A DNA stretch of 64,000 nt from Bufo bufo. Its lineage: Eukaryota > Chordata > Amphibia > Anura > Bufonidae. The DNA lies in the NCBI RefSeq assembly GCF_905171765.1, contig NC_053392.1, forward strand, positions 37,952,956 through 38,016,955, given 5' to 3'. The notes under the pieces are model-generated. The model did not search any database. It saw only the letters and a list, made by a program, of their open reading frames with translations, and was not told the DNA's origin. Below, in pieces: positions 32,073 through 43,044 of the stretch; positions within the stretch are counted from its first letter, which is position 1, and every line of letters starts with the position of its first letter. The position numbers and the translations under genes are program-made.

Positions 32073-33823
32073 TCAGCTTTCCTCTGGTGGAGACGAGAAG
32101 TCATGGTCAATCCAGGCCTTGTTCATTTTTATAAGAGTCAACCTGTCAGCATTTTCAGTTGACAGGCGGATACGCTTATCTGTTATAATGCCACCAGCAG
32201 CACTAAATACCATGAAACTGTCCCAGGCTTTGGGGAGTGTTGCCCTGCCTCTGTTGGAACTGGTATGTGTTCCCCATGTCTCCCCTCCTGGGTTGCCCAA
32301 GGAACTTTGGACTCTGCCGCCAGCGTTGTCAGATGGAAAATTTTGGAGCAATTTTTCAACAAGGACCTTCTGATATTGCACCGTTTTTCTCATCCTCTCC
32401 ACCAGAGGAATAGGAGATGAAAAAGTTATCTTTGTAGCGAGGGTCGAGAAGGGTGAACAACCAGTAATCCGTGTTGTCTAAAATGCGTATAACTGAAATG
32501 CGTATCACTGAAAAGGCAGCCTAACATGAAGTCAGCCATGTGTGCCAGAGTACCAACTGGCAAGACTTTGCTGTCGTCAATCTCCTCATCCTCTTCCTCC
32601 TCTTCTGCTCACCCATGTAGAACAGGTGGAATTAAACTTCCATGGGTACTACCCTCTGTAGCGGAGGCAACTGTCTCCTGCTCCTCCTCCTCCATCTCCT
32701 ACTCCTCCTCTTCATCGTCCAATTCGCGCTAAGAAGACGAACTGAGGGTGGTCTGGCTATTACCCTGCGTAATGTCTTCCCCCATTTCCACCTCTTCCAC
32801 ATGCAAAGCATCGTCCTTAATTGTGAGCAGCGAGCGTTTGAGTAGACACAGAAGTGGGATGGTTACGCTGATAATAGCGTTATCACCGCTCACCATCTGT
32901 GTTGATTCCTTAAAGTTTCTTAAAACCTCACAGAGGTAAGACAACAATGCCCACTCCTTGCTTGTAATTAGCGGAAGCTGACTGGAAAGGCGACGACCAT
33001 GTTGCAACTGGTATTAAACTACTGCCCTCTGCTGCTCACAAAGCTTTGCCAACATGTGCCAACATCTACTGCTCATCCTCCTCCTCCACTTCCTCACTCT
33101 GCTCATCCTCCTGACTTGCTGACCTAACCACAACCTCGGTGATTGACAACTGTGTCTCATCCTCTTCATCAACCTCTTGAGACAGTAATTTCCGTTGACT
33201 TATTGGCAACTGTGTCTCATCATCATCCACCTCATTAAACAGTAATTGCCATTCCCCACCGTCATCTTCTTGTGACTGTGTATGCCCAAGAGTTTGCGAA
33301 TCAGAGCACAAGATCTGTCCCTCTTCAAGCATGCTTGGCAAGAGGGCCAAATTAAGGAATGGAGCTGAAAAGAGCTCCTCGGAATATCCGAGTGTGGCAC
33401 ACTTGTTTTCCCAGACTCTCCATGGTGGGAGGAAGGAGGATCAGGGTGAGGATTGTGTTGAGCAGACTCTTGGCTACTGAGACTGGACTTAGTGGAAGAA
33501 AGGATGGTGCTTAAGCGACTAGAAGCATTATCTGCTGCAATCCAACCGGCCACCTGGTCGCACTGGTCTGACTTCAAGAGTAGTGTCCTGCGCCGCCCTG
33601 CAAACTGGGACATGAAGCTAGGTATCGTGCATGATTGTTTTTCTTGTGCTCTAGCAGCAGGCACAGTTTTACTGCGCCCAGGGCCATGGCCTCTGCATGC
33701 ACCATCAGCATCACGGCCACTACCCCGTCCCTTACTGCTCGTCTTCTTCATATTAAATGTTATATATATGCTTGAAAGTCTGTCACACGTACAGTAGCGT
33801 AGAATTTGGAATTGTATACGCAA
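32073..33823 (-). pseudogene. hAT-2 transposase pseudogene
   Basis: Seen, reading leftward: a basic/Ser-rich N-terminus (MKKTSSKGRGSGRDADG, from about 33751) with no obvious zinc finger; Glu/Asp-rich repeats containing DDETQLP and DEEDETQLS (about 33240-33130); a hAT segment LPLITSKEWALLSYLCEVLR (about 32985-32925); another acidic stretch (about 32800-32580); and the C-terminus with RIRLSTENADRLTLIKMNKA (about 32168-32110), the end of the hATC domain. The central catalytic blocks found in hAT-1 (TDTWTS, IPCLAHVLNL) were not located, so a large internal part has been lost. The C-terminal KMNKAW matches KMNQAW of hAT-1, so the two are related. Confidence 0.7.
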
Positions 33824-33929
33824 ACAAATTTAAAAAGGTATTTGGGATGTGGAAACGTTATACAGGAGATATCCCGCAGATAAGGTCAATGCTGTCACCA
33901 ACGGCTAATAAAATATTTTAAGGAATGTC

Positions 33930-34640
33930 ACAGATATTTGGGATGAGTAAACGTTATACAGGAGAGGTACCACCGGTAATGTCACTGTCTGCAGCTTCTA
34001 CGGAAAAAGTACACTGTATTTCACAGATATATTTTTTCAGCGCACACTTTACACTGCAGATGTGGCACTGGTAATGTCACTGTCAGAAGCGGACACCGTC
34101 TATTGAAAAAGTACACTGTATGTCACAGATAATTTTTGGATGCGCACACTTTACACGAGATGTGGCGCAGCTAATGTCACTGTCCGCAGCGGACACCGTT
34201 TATGGAAAAAGTACACTGTATGTCACAGATATTTTTTGGATGCGCACACTTTACACTGGAGATGTGGTGCAGCTAATGTCACTGTCAGCAGCGAACACCA
34301 TCTACAGAAAAAGGACACTGGATGTCACAGATATTTTTGGGATGCGCACACTTTACACTGGAGATGTAGCACAGGTAATGTCACTGTCCACAGGTGACAC
34401 CGTCTACGGAAAAAGGACACTGGATGTCACAGATATTTTTTGGATGTGCACACTTTACACTGGAGATGTGGTGCAGCTAATGTCACTGTCCGCAGGTGAC
34501 ACCGTATATGGAAAAAGGACACTGGATGTCACAGATTTTTTGGATGCACACACTTTGCACTGGAGATGTGGCGCAGCTAATGTCGCTGTCTGCAGCGTCC
34601 TAACTATTGCACGCTATTTAGCACAGGATGCGCTAAAATA
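33930..34640. repeat. ~101 bp tandem array in hAT-2, about 6-7 copies
   Basis: Unit: TGGATGCGCACACTTTACAC, GATGTGGCGCAGCTAATGTC, ACTGTCCGCAGCGGACACCG, GTACACTGTATGTCACAG. GTCCGCAGCGGACA holds a short dyad. Period and position (upstream of the minus-strand transposase) match the array of hAT-1, although the sequence differs. A 173-codon plus-strand frame through the array is a repeat artefact. Confidence 0.85.
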
Positions 34641-34939
34641 GATATTGCTGCTGCCACACACAATAGTCCTTAAAAGGACTTTTGGGACTGTTAAGTTTTA
34701 GCAATTTAGCGCAGGTTGCTCTAAAAATATATATTGCTGCTGCCACATACAACAATAGTCCTAAAAAGGACTTTTGGGAGCAGCTTGGGGGGGCGTGACC
34801 GGATGCCGGGAGGAGAGGACGCATAGTGCCTGAGCTCCGTCTGTGGAACCCCGTCCAGCGGCACTAAGCGATTATTATATAAGCGACAATCTTCATACTT
34901 ACCTGCCCCAGGACAGCCCTTGATCCTGCAGCACTGCCG

Positions 34940-36019
34940 ATGATGACAAGGGGGAGAAAGAAGGGAGCGCAGCCTCAGAAAATGACAGCGTTTTTTCATC
35001 CAGCCGCAGGGTCTTCTCAAAATGGCGCCGATTCCCGCCACACAGAAGGAGAGCTCCAATCCTCTGCAGGCACATCCGACCAACGATCTTCTGGGTCTCC
35101 CTCTTCAGCAGGCTCCAGCCCTCAGACAGCACAGGAACCTAAAAAACAAAAGAGGGTGAGTGAACAGCAATCTTATAATCCTCCCCTTGATACTTACACT
35201 GCATCGCCAGGCAAGGACACTGGTATAACAGTAGCCACAATGCAGGACATGCTTACAGATCTGAAAAGATCTATTTATGGCGATTTTAAAGAGACAATCT
35301 CCATTATTCATGCAGACATTGTGGCTATAAGAGAAAGAACTGCACATTTAGAAGAAAAAATGGAAGAATTTGTTACAGCACATAATTCTAGATAATCACA
35401 ATGTGGTTGAAGATGACCTAGCAGCCATTAAACTTAAAATTGCTGATCTGGAGGATCGCTCCAGAAGAATCAGATTCAGAAACATCCCTGAAAATGTTCT
35501 GGACTCTCAGCTACAAGAATATATTTCAGACCTTATTGGTTAATCATTGACCGGGTACATCGGGTTCCTAAACCTAAAGCTCTACCGGCCTCCATTCCCA
35601 GGGACGTCCTAGCCAGGATACATTTCTATCATCTGAAAGACTCCCTGATGAGAGAAGCTCAAAAAAAGAGGAATGACATCCATGAAAGATTCTGTAATGT
35701 CCTCCTATTCACCGACCTCTCGCCTGCGACATTAAGCAGGAGGCGTGATTTTCAAATCTATACCAAAGCGCTGAGGGATAACAATATTCCCTACAAATGG
35801 GGATATCCTGTTAAGCTAATTGTGAGATATCAAAAATCATCAATTGTTCTAGTTTCTCCTCAGGAAGCAGCAGAAACTCTCTCCAAATGGAACATTACTG
35901 TGCCACCGGAGGGCGCCAAAGACAAAGCAATGAACTCTCCTAACCTCAGATCCTCATCTGAAAGAAAACAACTTAACCTAACACTGGAGTGGACCAAAGT
36001 AGGAAAAACTCCTCCGTGA
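34940..36019 (+). pseudogene. L1 ORF1 (nucleic-acid chaperone), frameshifted
   Basis: ORF1 proteins form coiled-coil trimers that coat LINE RNA. Seen: a 151-codon N-terminal part (34940-35392) with a basic start, a Pro/Ser-rich stretch, and a heptad-rich helix (ERTAHLEEKMEEFV). After a stop and frame change, LEDRSRRIRFRNIPENVL is readable at about 35448-35500; this is the start of the RRM-like domain. From 35558 another frame carries VHRVPKP-like sequence, then 35648-36019 supplies the C-terminal domain (REAQKKRNDIHE, YKWGYPVKLIV). At least two frameshifts. The order and length (~340 codons) fit vertebrate L1 ORF1. Confidence 0.8.
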
Positions 36020-36454
36020 CCTCCATTCTGAACAGTAACTATAGTCTTATAAAGCTTTTTGCTATGTTATATACAAGTTTTATGGGGTTCCACTCCCTTC
36101 TGCTTTACCTCTCAGAACATATACTCCATCTAAGTGTTCTTATTCCCTAATCCATTGTTACTTTTACGTCTTCCAAACTAAGTGACAGACATCACAATTT
36201 AGTGGTCATTGTTAGACCCTTATTATGTTATTGTTATTTATTACTTTCTTTTCTTTTTGTGTTTTGACATATTATTTTGTCGGGTTACACACAAAGGGTT
36301 TACCCTTATCTCCTCAAATGCTTGAAAACAAAGGTACAAACTTACGGTCCCCACCATTGTTACATGGTTACATCTGGGTACTTCATTCTTTAATGTATGC
36401 ACTTTTACCTATTTTATTCAGGTTAGAAACACTAGCATGTTGTTTTGATGCTTC
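36020..36454 (+). other. L1 inter-ORF spacer
   Basis: About 435 bp, AT-rich, between ORF1 and ORF2 of the LINE. No further gene. Confidence 0.5.
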
Positions 36455-39400
36455 ATGATGGCCAGTAAAGGTATAAAGATCTTCTCAGCAAATGTTAAGG
36501 GTCTTAATAGCCCTTTTAAGCGCTCCACATGCTGGAATGAGGTCATAAGACAGAGGGCTGATATTATTTGCATCCAAGAGTCCCACCTTAATGAGGAAGA
36601 CTCCCACAGATTCTGTCATCCCTCCTTCCCACACACTTTCTTCTCTCCAGCTACAAAAAAAAGGAAAGGTGTGATTATAGGCTTTAAAAACACCATTAAA
36701 AACATCATAATGTAATGTCAGATAAAGAGGGTAGATATATTATCATTATTTGTGACATAAACAACACTAGATATACAATAGTGAACCATTATGCCCCTAA
36801 TTCCGACCAAATTAAGTTCATCAAGCGTACTATTAGATTGGCTCATGACCTTAAACAGGGATCTCTATTAATTTGTGGCAACTTTAATATGTGTCCTGAT
36901 TCTTCAATTGATAAATTACCTTCTCCCCCCCCCCCCCCCCCCTTCTATTAAAAATTCTCTCCTTCAAGATCTTTTATTTCAGGAAGGGCTCCACGATATT
37001 TGGAGGGTCCTACATGCCAATGAGAAAGATTTCACCTTTTTCTCTCACACACACAATACCTACTCTAGAATTGATCTTTTTGTATCAGATAAGTGGCTTC
37101 TTCAAAAAGTGTTGGATGTATCCATCTCCAACATCACATGGTCTGATCATGCGTTTATAACTCTCACATTAGATGACATGTACAATAATAGAGTATATTC
37201 CCCGTGGAGACTTAATAATTCTTTGCTCCAAAATTCCTCTATACGAATAGATGTAGAAAACTCCGTGAAAGAGTACTTTAAGACCAATGACAACAATTTG
37301 GTACTAGATACTACACTATGGAGTGCTCACAAAGCGTTTATTAGAGGTATACTGCTAAAGCACGCAGCTATTCAGAAAAAAAAGAGTAGGAAAACCATGG
37401 ATACATTATTAGCTGATATTAAGACCCTGGAAGATGCGTCTAAATCTTCCCTAGATCCAAAAATCTTCAGCAAATTGAAAACAGCCAGACACAACCTTAA
37501 CCTTCATCTTCATGAAAAACATGAGTTTCATTTACGTAGAATCAAATCAGATCACTACTCACAAGGTAATAAAGCCTCAAAAATTTTTGCAAATAGAGTT
37601 AAGAAAAGAGAAGTCAAGACAAGAATTACCTTCCTATTTGACACACAAGGCAAAAAACTGTTTAACCCCAAACACATAGCAGAGGAATTTGGCAATATGC
37701 AAACCTGTATAATTTAGAAAAATCAACTGACACTGTCCAACCTACTACTGAATACATCAACGACTTCCTTAGTGGCATCTCTCTGCCGTCCTTAACTACA
37801 ACCCAAAGTCAAACCCTCAATACTAAAATCACACATTCAGAAATTTCTGAGGCAATTCATTCCCCTTAAAAATAATAAATCCCCTGGTCCAGATGGACTT
37901 ACAAATGAATATTACAAAAACTTCTCACACATTTTAAATCCCTTTCTGAACAGAGCCTTTAACTTAATAGCAGTACAAAACTCAATCCCAAAAGACATGC
38001 TAAATGCATTAATCATTACCCTTCCAAAACCTGGTAAACCTGCAGATAAACCGGCTAACTTCAGACCCATTTCTCTATTAAATTCTGATATAAAGATTTT
38101 TGCGAAAATCTTGGCAAAAAGGATATCCAACATTCTGCCTTCTCTAATCTCCAACGACCAGATTGGTTTTGTTCCGAACAGACAATCGTCGGATGGAACT
38201 AGAAGGTTTATAGATCTCTTAGATGTGGCATATGCCAACCGGACGCCTTCTCTGCTTCTCTCCCTGGATGCGGAGAAGGCGTTCGATAGAATACATTGGG
38301 ACTACATTTAAAAAAGTTTGGATTTGGTGACTTCTTCCTTTCCGCAGTTATGTCCTTATACTCTAACCCCAGCGCCTCTATATACTCATCTAGTTTTCTG
38401 TCCTCTCCATTCAAGATCAAGAATGGGACTAGGCAGGGATGCCCTATGTCTCCCTTGATATTTGCTCTTGCAATGGAACCTTTTGCGGAACATATTAGAT
38501 CCTCCCCGCTTATTAAAGGGATAAAGGTAGGAAGCACAGATCATCGTATTGGTCTATTTGCAGATGATGTACTAATTATAACATCAAATCCAACTACTGC
38601 ACTAACTGTTATTACTGACATTATTACCAAATTTGGCAAAGCATCCTTCTATAAAATAAATATTAACAAGTCCCAAATGCTTGATCTGGGCTTATCTCCG
38701 GCTAACAAACGTTTAATTTCGAACTCACATAGTTTCCATTGGGCTGAAGAATCTTTGACATATCTGGGCATTCAACTAGCTTTTCCCACCAACAAACTAT
38801 TCAAGGTTAATTTCTGGCCACTATATAATAAAATTAGTGACTCATTGAATAACCTAAGGATGGAATCTCTCTCATGGTTAGGGAGAATAGCTGCACTTAA
38901 AATGGTCATCCTTTCCAAAATTATTTACATGTTCTGTAATATTCCAATTACCATACCCAATGGTTATATATCTAAACTACAATCCTTAATTAATCATCAT
39001 ATTTGGGGAAAATATAAATCCAGAGTGAAAGCACTTATCCTTATCAAACCACTCAAAACAGGAGGTCTAAATGTCCCCTCTATCAAACACTACTACACCG
39101 CTTCTATACTCGACCAATTGAGATACTTTATCAAAGGTGACGCCTCTAAAAAATGGGTTTTATTGGAAAAAAATTTAATGGGGTCCCAAGACATAATGTT
39201 AAGTCTTTCCGCTACGGCGGCTTTTGGTATCAAAAATAGGTCTCCGTTATCAACTTTGACTGCAATATATAACACTTGGTACTCCATTGCTAGAGTAGAA
39301 AAAATAATTCCCACTTCAGTGTCTTCAGCTCCTCTGGAAATTTGTGAATTAGCTCTTTCAGATCTACGGATAAACAATTGGGTGGCCTCGGGCATCTCTG

Positions 39401-40244
39401 ATACTAAGCAATTGTGGAAGGATGGTATTTTTGTTGAATTTGCTCAATTACACAGAGATTTTAATATTCCCAATTCAGATTTTTATAAATATCTAAGGAT
39501 AAGACTGCAATCACCAACATTTTTTAGCTTCAACCCACATAATTACTCCCTTCTAGAATGGATACATATGTCCAGAAATCTGGATAAAGGCATCACTAAG
39601 GGCTACCAACTTTTGAAAGAATCACGTTTAAACCCGCTACAACATATTTTGGATCTTTGGAATTCTGAGTTGGGCTTTATTCTCACAGACTCAGATTGGA
39701 ATGAAGCATTTACCTCCGTTTCCAAACTGTCTAAATGCTCTGACCATTTAGAAGGGGCAAGAAAAATATTATATAGATGGTATAGAACCCCCCTCTACCT
39801 AAACAAGATTTTCCCAGAGATCCCCCAGAGTGTTGGAGATGTGGAAATTCTCCTGGTTCTTATATACATATGTGGTGGGACTGCCCTACAGTTAGTTGTT
39901 TATGGGATTCAATATTTAAGTTCATTTCATCTATAGCTTGCTGCCCTATTAAACCTTCATCTAAGATGGCTCTCTTGTCTATTGGCCTTATAGACCTTCC
40001 TTTCCACATTAGGTCAATAGCCAGTCATTTAATATTTGCCACTAGACTAAAAATTGCTGCTTGTTGGAAATCTGGGAACCTCCCTAATATTACCAGAATC
40101 TTTAGAACATTGGACAACAACTGCTTATATGAAGGTTTATGGGGATCCTCTCGGAACTCTAAAGCTTCTTTCCTGAAAAATTGGGATGTGTGGCTAAATC
40201 ACAATTGCTGTAAAGTGCCTCCTTACGCGGCCATTAGATTATAA
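36455..40244 (+). pseudogene. L1 ORF2 (endonuclease/reverse transcriptase), multiple frameshifts
   Basis: ORF2 nicks DNA and reverse transcribes LINE RNA. Seen: the AP-type endonuclease starts with FSANVKGLNSP and IICIQESHL (36455-36715, catalytic Glu). It continues out of frame with ICGNFNMCPD, where the expected GDFN is GNFN, and after an 18-C run with YSRIDLFVSDKW and SDHAFI (catalytic Asp-His). RT: NNKSPGPDGL (about 37868), NFRPISLLN (about 38056), SLDAEKAFDRI (about 38263), TRQGCPMSPL (about 38428) and FADDVLI (about 38558). A Cys-containing C-terminal domain ends near 40244. Frame changes occur near 36713, 36925, 37717, 37865, 38311 and 39870-39936. Confidence 0.88.
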
Positions 40245-40513
40245 AGTTCTCCACATTGACATGTATCTGTGCATACTACTCTTTACTCTGTTTCACCTGT
40301 ACCTGATGAGTCCTCCCCCCTTAACTGTTACAATATTTTTTGTCACACACTGTGTAATGATATCTATTGTCTATAGAAACTACACATTTGCCTTACTTAT
40401 CTTTGATTCAGATATGTGTATGTGATTGACATTCATTTATACTGTAACCCACTATTTTATGAAAAAAATTTCAATAAAAATTATTGTTAAAAAAAAAAAG
40501 AAGGACTTTTGGG

Positions 40514-40791
40514 TCTCTGAAAAGTTTTTCTAATAAAATTATTCCTATATCACTCCCTACACTGTCTGTCCCTTCCTTAGCACAGCTCTCCCTGACTAAG
40601 ACTGAGCTGAACACATGTCATTGGGTGCTAGTCAATAGCCAATCACTAAAATGCCAGTAACCAACATGGCTACAGCATTACGGTGAGGAGACTCGAGCAT
40701 AGCGCTCGAGCACATCTGGTATTCGACCCAATACTGCCATGTGCCGAGCATCGAGAACTGGTGTTCGGCTGAGCATGCTAGATCAATACTA
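40514..40791. other. Right terminal region of hAT-2
   Basis: Contains a GACTCGAGCATAGCGCTCGAG dyad (about 40688-40708) and ends CTGAGCATGCTAGATCAATACTA. Matches the layout of the right end of hAT-1. Confidence 0.65.
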
Positions 40792-40959
40792 TCTATGAAC
40801 TGTTAACTTGAATTTTTGTCTGTTCATATTCAGAAAAAAAAGAGTTTATTTTTATTGCTAGTGGTTGCAGAACTAGTGCAACTGTATAAAACACACTTTC
40901 CATAAAGGCTTCCCTGAACAAATTCTCTAGAATCTACCCAAATATATCTCCTTTATCTG

Positions 40960-41375
40960 ACTTATTCACAGCTTTATACTACTTGTACAGACACTCCAGT
41001 ATATGCAAGGCGGAATTCCACTGAGTTGTAATGCAGCGGACCAAGCTGCATAAAGGGAAACCGTTCTGTTGTTCTGGGCTACTCTCGTCCAGGTTGATCA
41101 GCTCTAACATCGCATGGGAACGTTTCACTTCACACACATGATAGGAGGAAGGGGTGACGAACACTCGACCCTGCTTCTGTTGGGGACGTGAGTATGTCCA
41201 TGGATGAGGATTTAGAGGAGCCTAAAAAGTGGCTGGTGTGAGAACCAAACTGACATATGGAGGTTAATAGGATTTCATCTTGTTGTTGTGGTGATGCATT
41301 GCAGCTGCCATGAAAAACATTGATCTATTGGGTAAAAGACATGCACTGTCCTCAGAATGCTGTTGGGGTGCTGAC
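40960..41375 (-). pseudogene. hAT transposase fragment right of hAT-2
   Basis: The minus strand of 40979-41164 reads LVRCITTQWNSALHILECLY, the hAT VxxxTRWNSxLxML block with R changed to Q, preceded by LINLDESSPEQQN. The segment is the better-preserved counterpart of 30073-30823. 40800-40959 holds nothing identifiable. Confidence 0.5.
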
Positions 41376-41900
41376 TAGAGATAAGTGAATTGAAGTTGAC
41401 GAAGTGGAATTCGATCCGAATTTCAGGAAAAATTTGATTTGCACCGAATCCGAATTTCCCCACACTTCCTGGTAACGAATCACATTGTTTCCTAAAATGG
41501 CTGCTGCACGTGGTAGGACACGGAGCAAGGAACTCTGGGAACGAGGGATCACCCACAATGCCATGCATGCAGCCAATGAGCAGCCAGCCCTGTGATGTCA
41601 CAGCCTTATAAATAGCCTCAGCCACTTTGGATTCAGCCATTTTCCAGTGTACTTAGTACAGGGAGAGATGTCAGCAGGCACTAGGGACAGTGCTAGGAAA
41701 GACTTGAAAACTTATATTTTGCTTAATGAAAGTTCAGGGAAAGGATAGGGAGGAATTATTACACATGTTTGCAATAACTTTGTCTGAGAATACCTTTGGT
41801 CCCTTTCTGGTCCCATTCTGGTATAATTCAGTATGTGCACTTAAAGATTTGCACTTGAAAGATGTTGCATTTCAAAAGACCAGGGTCTGGAAGACCTAGG
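41376..41900 (+). mobile_element. 5' end of an autonomous-type hAT element with TATA box
   Basis: Begins TAGAGATAAGTGAATTGAAG, resembling TAGAGATGAGCGAA hAT termini. It continues with GTGGAATTCGATCCGAATTT and a CpG-poor leader, CTTATAAATAGCCTCAGCC (41605-41623), and AGAGATGTCAGCAGGCACTA. No transposase frame follows before the next repeat, so it is truncated on the right near 41900. No partner end was found. Confidence 0.5.
41606..41613 (+). promoter_or_regulatory. TATA box of the hAT 5' end
   Basis: TTATAAAT about 230 bp inside the terminus, in a suitable place for the element's own promoter. Position and sequence are the only support. Confidence 0.35.
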
Positions 41901-41939
41901 AACTTAGATTTATACCACTCAGGGTTCAATCAGATGTGA

Positions 41940-42270
41940 CCAAGAGTATGAAGTATGTATCCACTGGACTCTGGGGTCGAGTGGAGGGTGGACCATAGGC
42001 GCAAAACACAACCAGAGTTTGTTTCAAACCAATAGTTTTTTTTATTTTTGTTATCGTGACAAGAAGCTGGGAGCAGCGCATTTTCCATCAGCAGCATATT
42101 CACCGACTTGAAAAAGGGGTCCACAGAACCCCAAAACGCGTTGTCACGATAACAAAAATAATAAAAAAAACGATTGATTTGAAACAAACTCTGGTTGTGT
42201 TTTGCGCCTATGGTCCACCCTCCACTCGACCCCAGAGTCCAGTGGATACATACTTCATACACTGACCCAG
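41940..42270. repeat. Long inverted repeat with hammerhead-like loop
   Basis: Left arm about 41944-42062 and right arm about 42140-42262 are near-perfect complements (GGGTCGAGTGGAGGGTGG, GCGCAAAACACAACCAGAGT, TTTTGTTATCGTGACAA). The ~77 bp loop contains the motif at 42104-42141. It could be a head-to-head pair of Penelope-like terminal repeats, by analogy with PLE-1. No protein fragment is present. Confidence 0.7.
42104..42141 (+). ncRNA. Hammerhead-like motif in the loop of a palindrome
   Basis: ACTTGAAAAAGGGGTCC, ACA, GAACCCCAAAACGCGTTGTC. A GGGG/CCCC stem followed by AAAAC echoes the GAAAC layout seen in PLE-1, but the catalytic G is A. Probably vestigial. Confidence 0.2.
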
Positions 42271-42419
42271 ACGGCGGCCTGGCCCCCGCCAAAGGTGAAC
42301 ACGGACTGTAACCGGCAGCACCAACCAGCAACACTTAAACCACTCCTACTCGCCTCCAGTACAGTTGCACCAAACATTAGGTGCAACAACAACAGGTGAG
42401 CAGTACCACTCTTCCTGTA

Positions 42420-43044
42420 TTTGGAAGCTTGTTCTGAACCTACTCACCCTATGAGCGCCTTTTTACTCCTTTGGCCACTTTTTTATGTGACCAAGAGGGG
42501 AGGGGGCTACATTTGGCCTAATCAAGGGAGGACCAAATACAGGGGTGAAATAGTCAATGTAAACAAATACTCAATAAATCCAGCAGGGAAAGAAACATTA
42601 AAGTTCAATGCAGACATACCAGGGAATGAGAAGGAAAGATGAGGAGTGTGGACAATATCAGACTCTGGAAAAGCTGGATGCAGCAGTTAGGTTCAATGCA
42701 GACATACCAGGGAATGAGAAGGAAAGCTGAGGGGTGTGGGAGGGAGGACAAACTAAACCACTATAGAGACATCCTATTTAGTCAATTGGCCGCTGCCTAT
42801 CTGCGCCATCGTCCATCCTCTTGCAAGTCTGACCAGGGGGTTCTCTGTGCTCATGTTCCTCTACCATGGCTGCTGTGGCAGGATGGATGGGTAGGAGCAG
42901 TTTCAGCTCCATCAGCAGCAACTTCAGTCTAGAGTCGCTGATGAGCAGCTTTCTTCACCCGCCTAGTAAAGAAATGACTCACCAGCAGCAGCAGGAGCAG
43001 CTAGACCTGGAGCAGGACCTTAACCATCAGGTGGTGGTATACTT
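42420..43044 (+). other. Possible hAT-related coding remnant with an ~83 bp duplication
   Basis: GTTCAATGCAGACATACCAG with GGGAATGAGAAGGAAAG occurs at about 42603 and 42689, a local direct duplication. Downstream, FSLESLMSSFLHPPSKEMTH and LDLEQDL are readable in one frame (about 42920-43020). These loosely resemble linker regions of hAT transposases. The assignment is weak. Confidence 0.25.

Larger units (their letters stand above)
34779..40500 (+). mobile_element. Full-length L1-type LINE (5.7 kb) with 13 bp duplication
   Basis: AAGGACTTTTGGG occurs at 34766-34778 and 40501-40513, directly flanking the element. The 5' leader is GC-rich (CAGCTTGGGGGGGCGTGACC) and only about 160 bp. ORF1 and ORF2 follow. 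The 3' end carries TTTCAATAAAAATTATTG and a short A run. Frame lesions in both ORFs make it inactive. Confidence 0.9.
30832..40791 (-). mobile_element. hAT-2 transposon with nested L1, perfect 8 bp duplication
   Basis: Starts TAGTGTTGATCGAGCACC (30832) and ends GAGCATGCTAGATCAATACTA (40791). TCTATGAA lies immediately outside at 30824-30831 and 40792-40799. The inverted ends share TAGT.TTGATC. Inside are a 41 bp array (31438-31905), a decayed minus-strand transposase (32073-33823), a ~101 bp array (33930-34630), the L1 insertion (34779-40500) and the right end (40514-40791). Without the L1 it would be about 4.2 kb. Confidence 0.85.

Noticed and set aside
34120..34641. 173-codon plus-strand frame over the hAT-2 array
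   Set aside because: Five repeats of the ~101 bp unit read through; peptide repeats mirror the DNA units.
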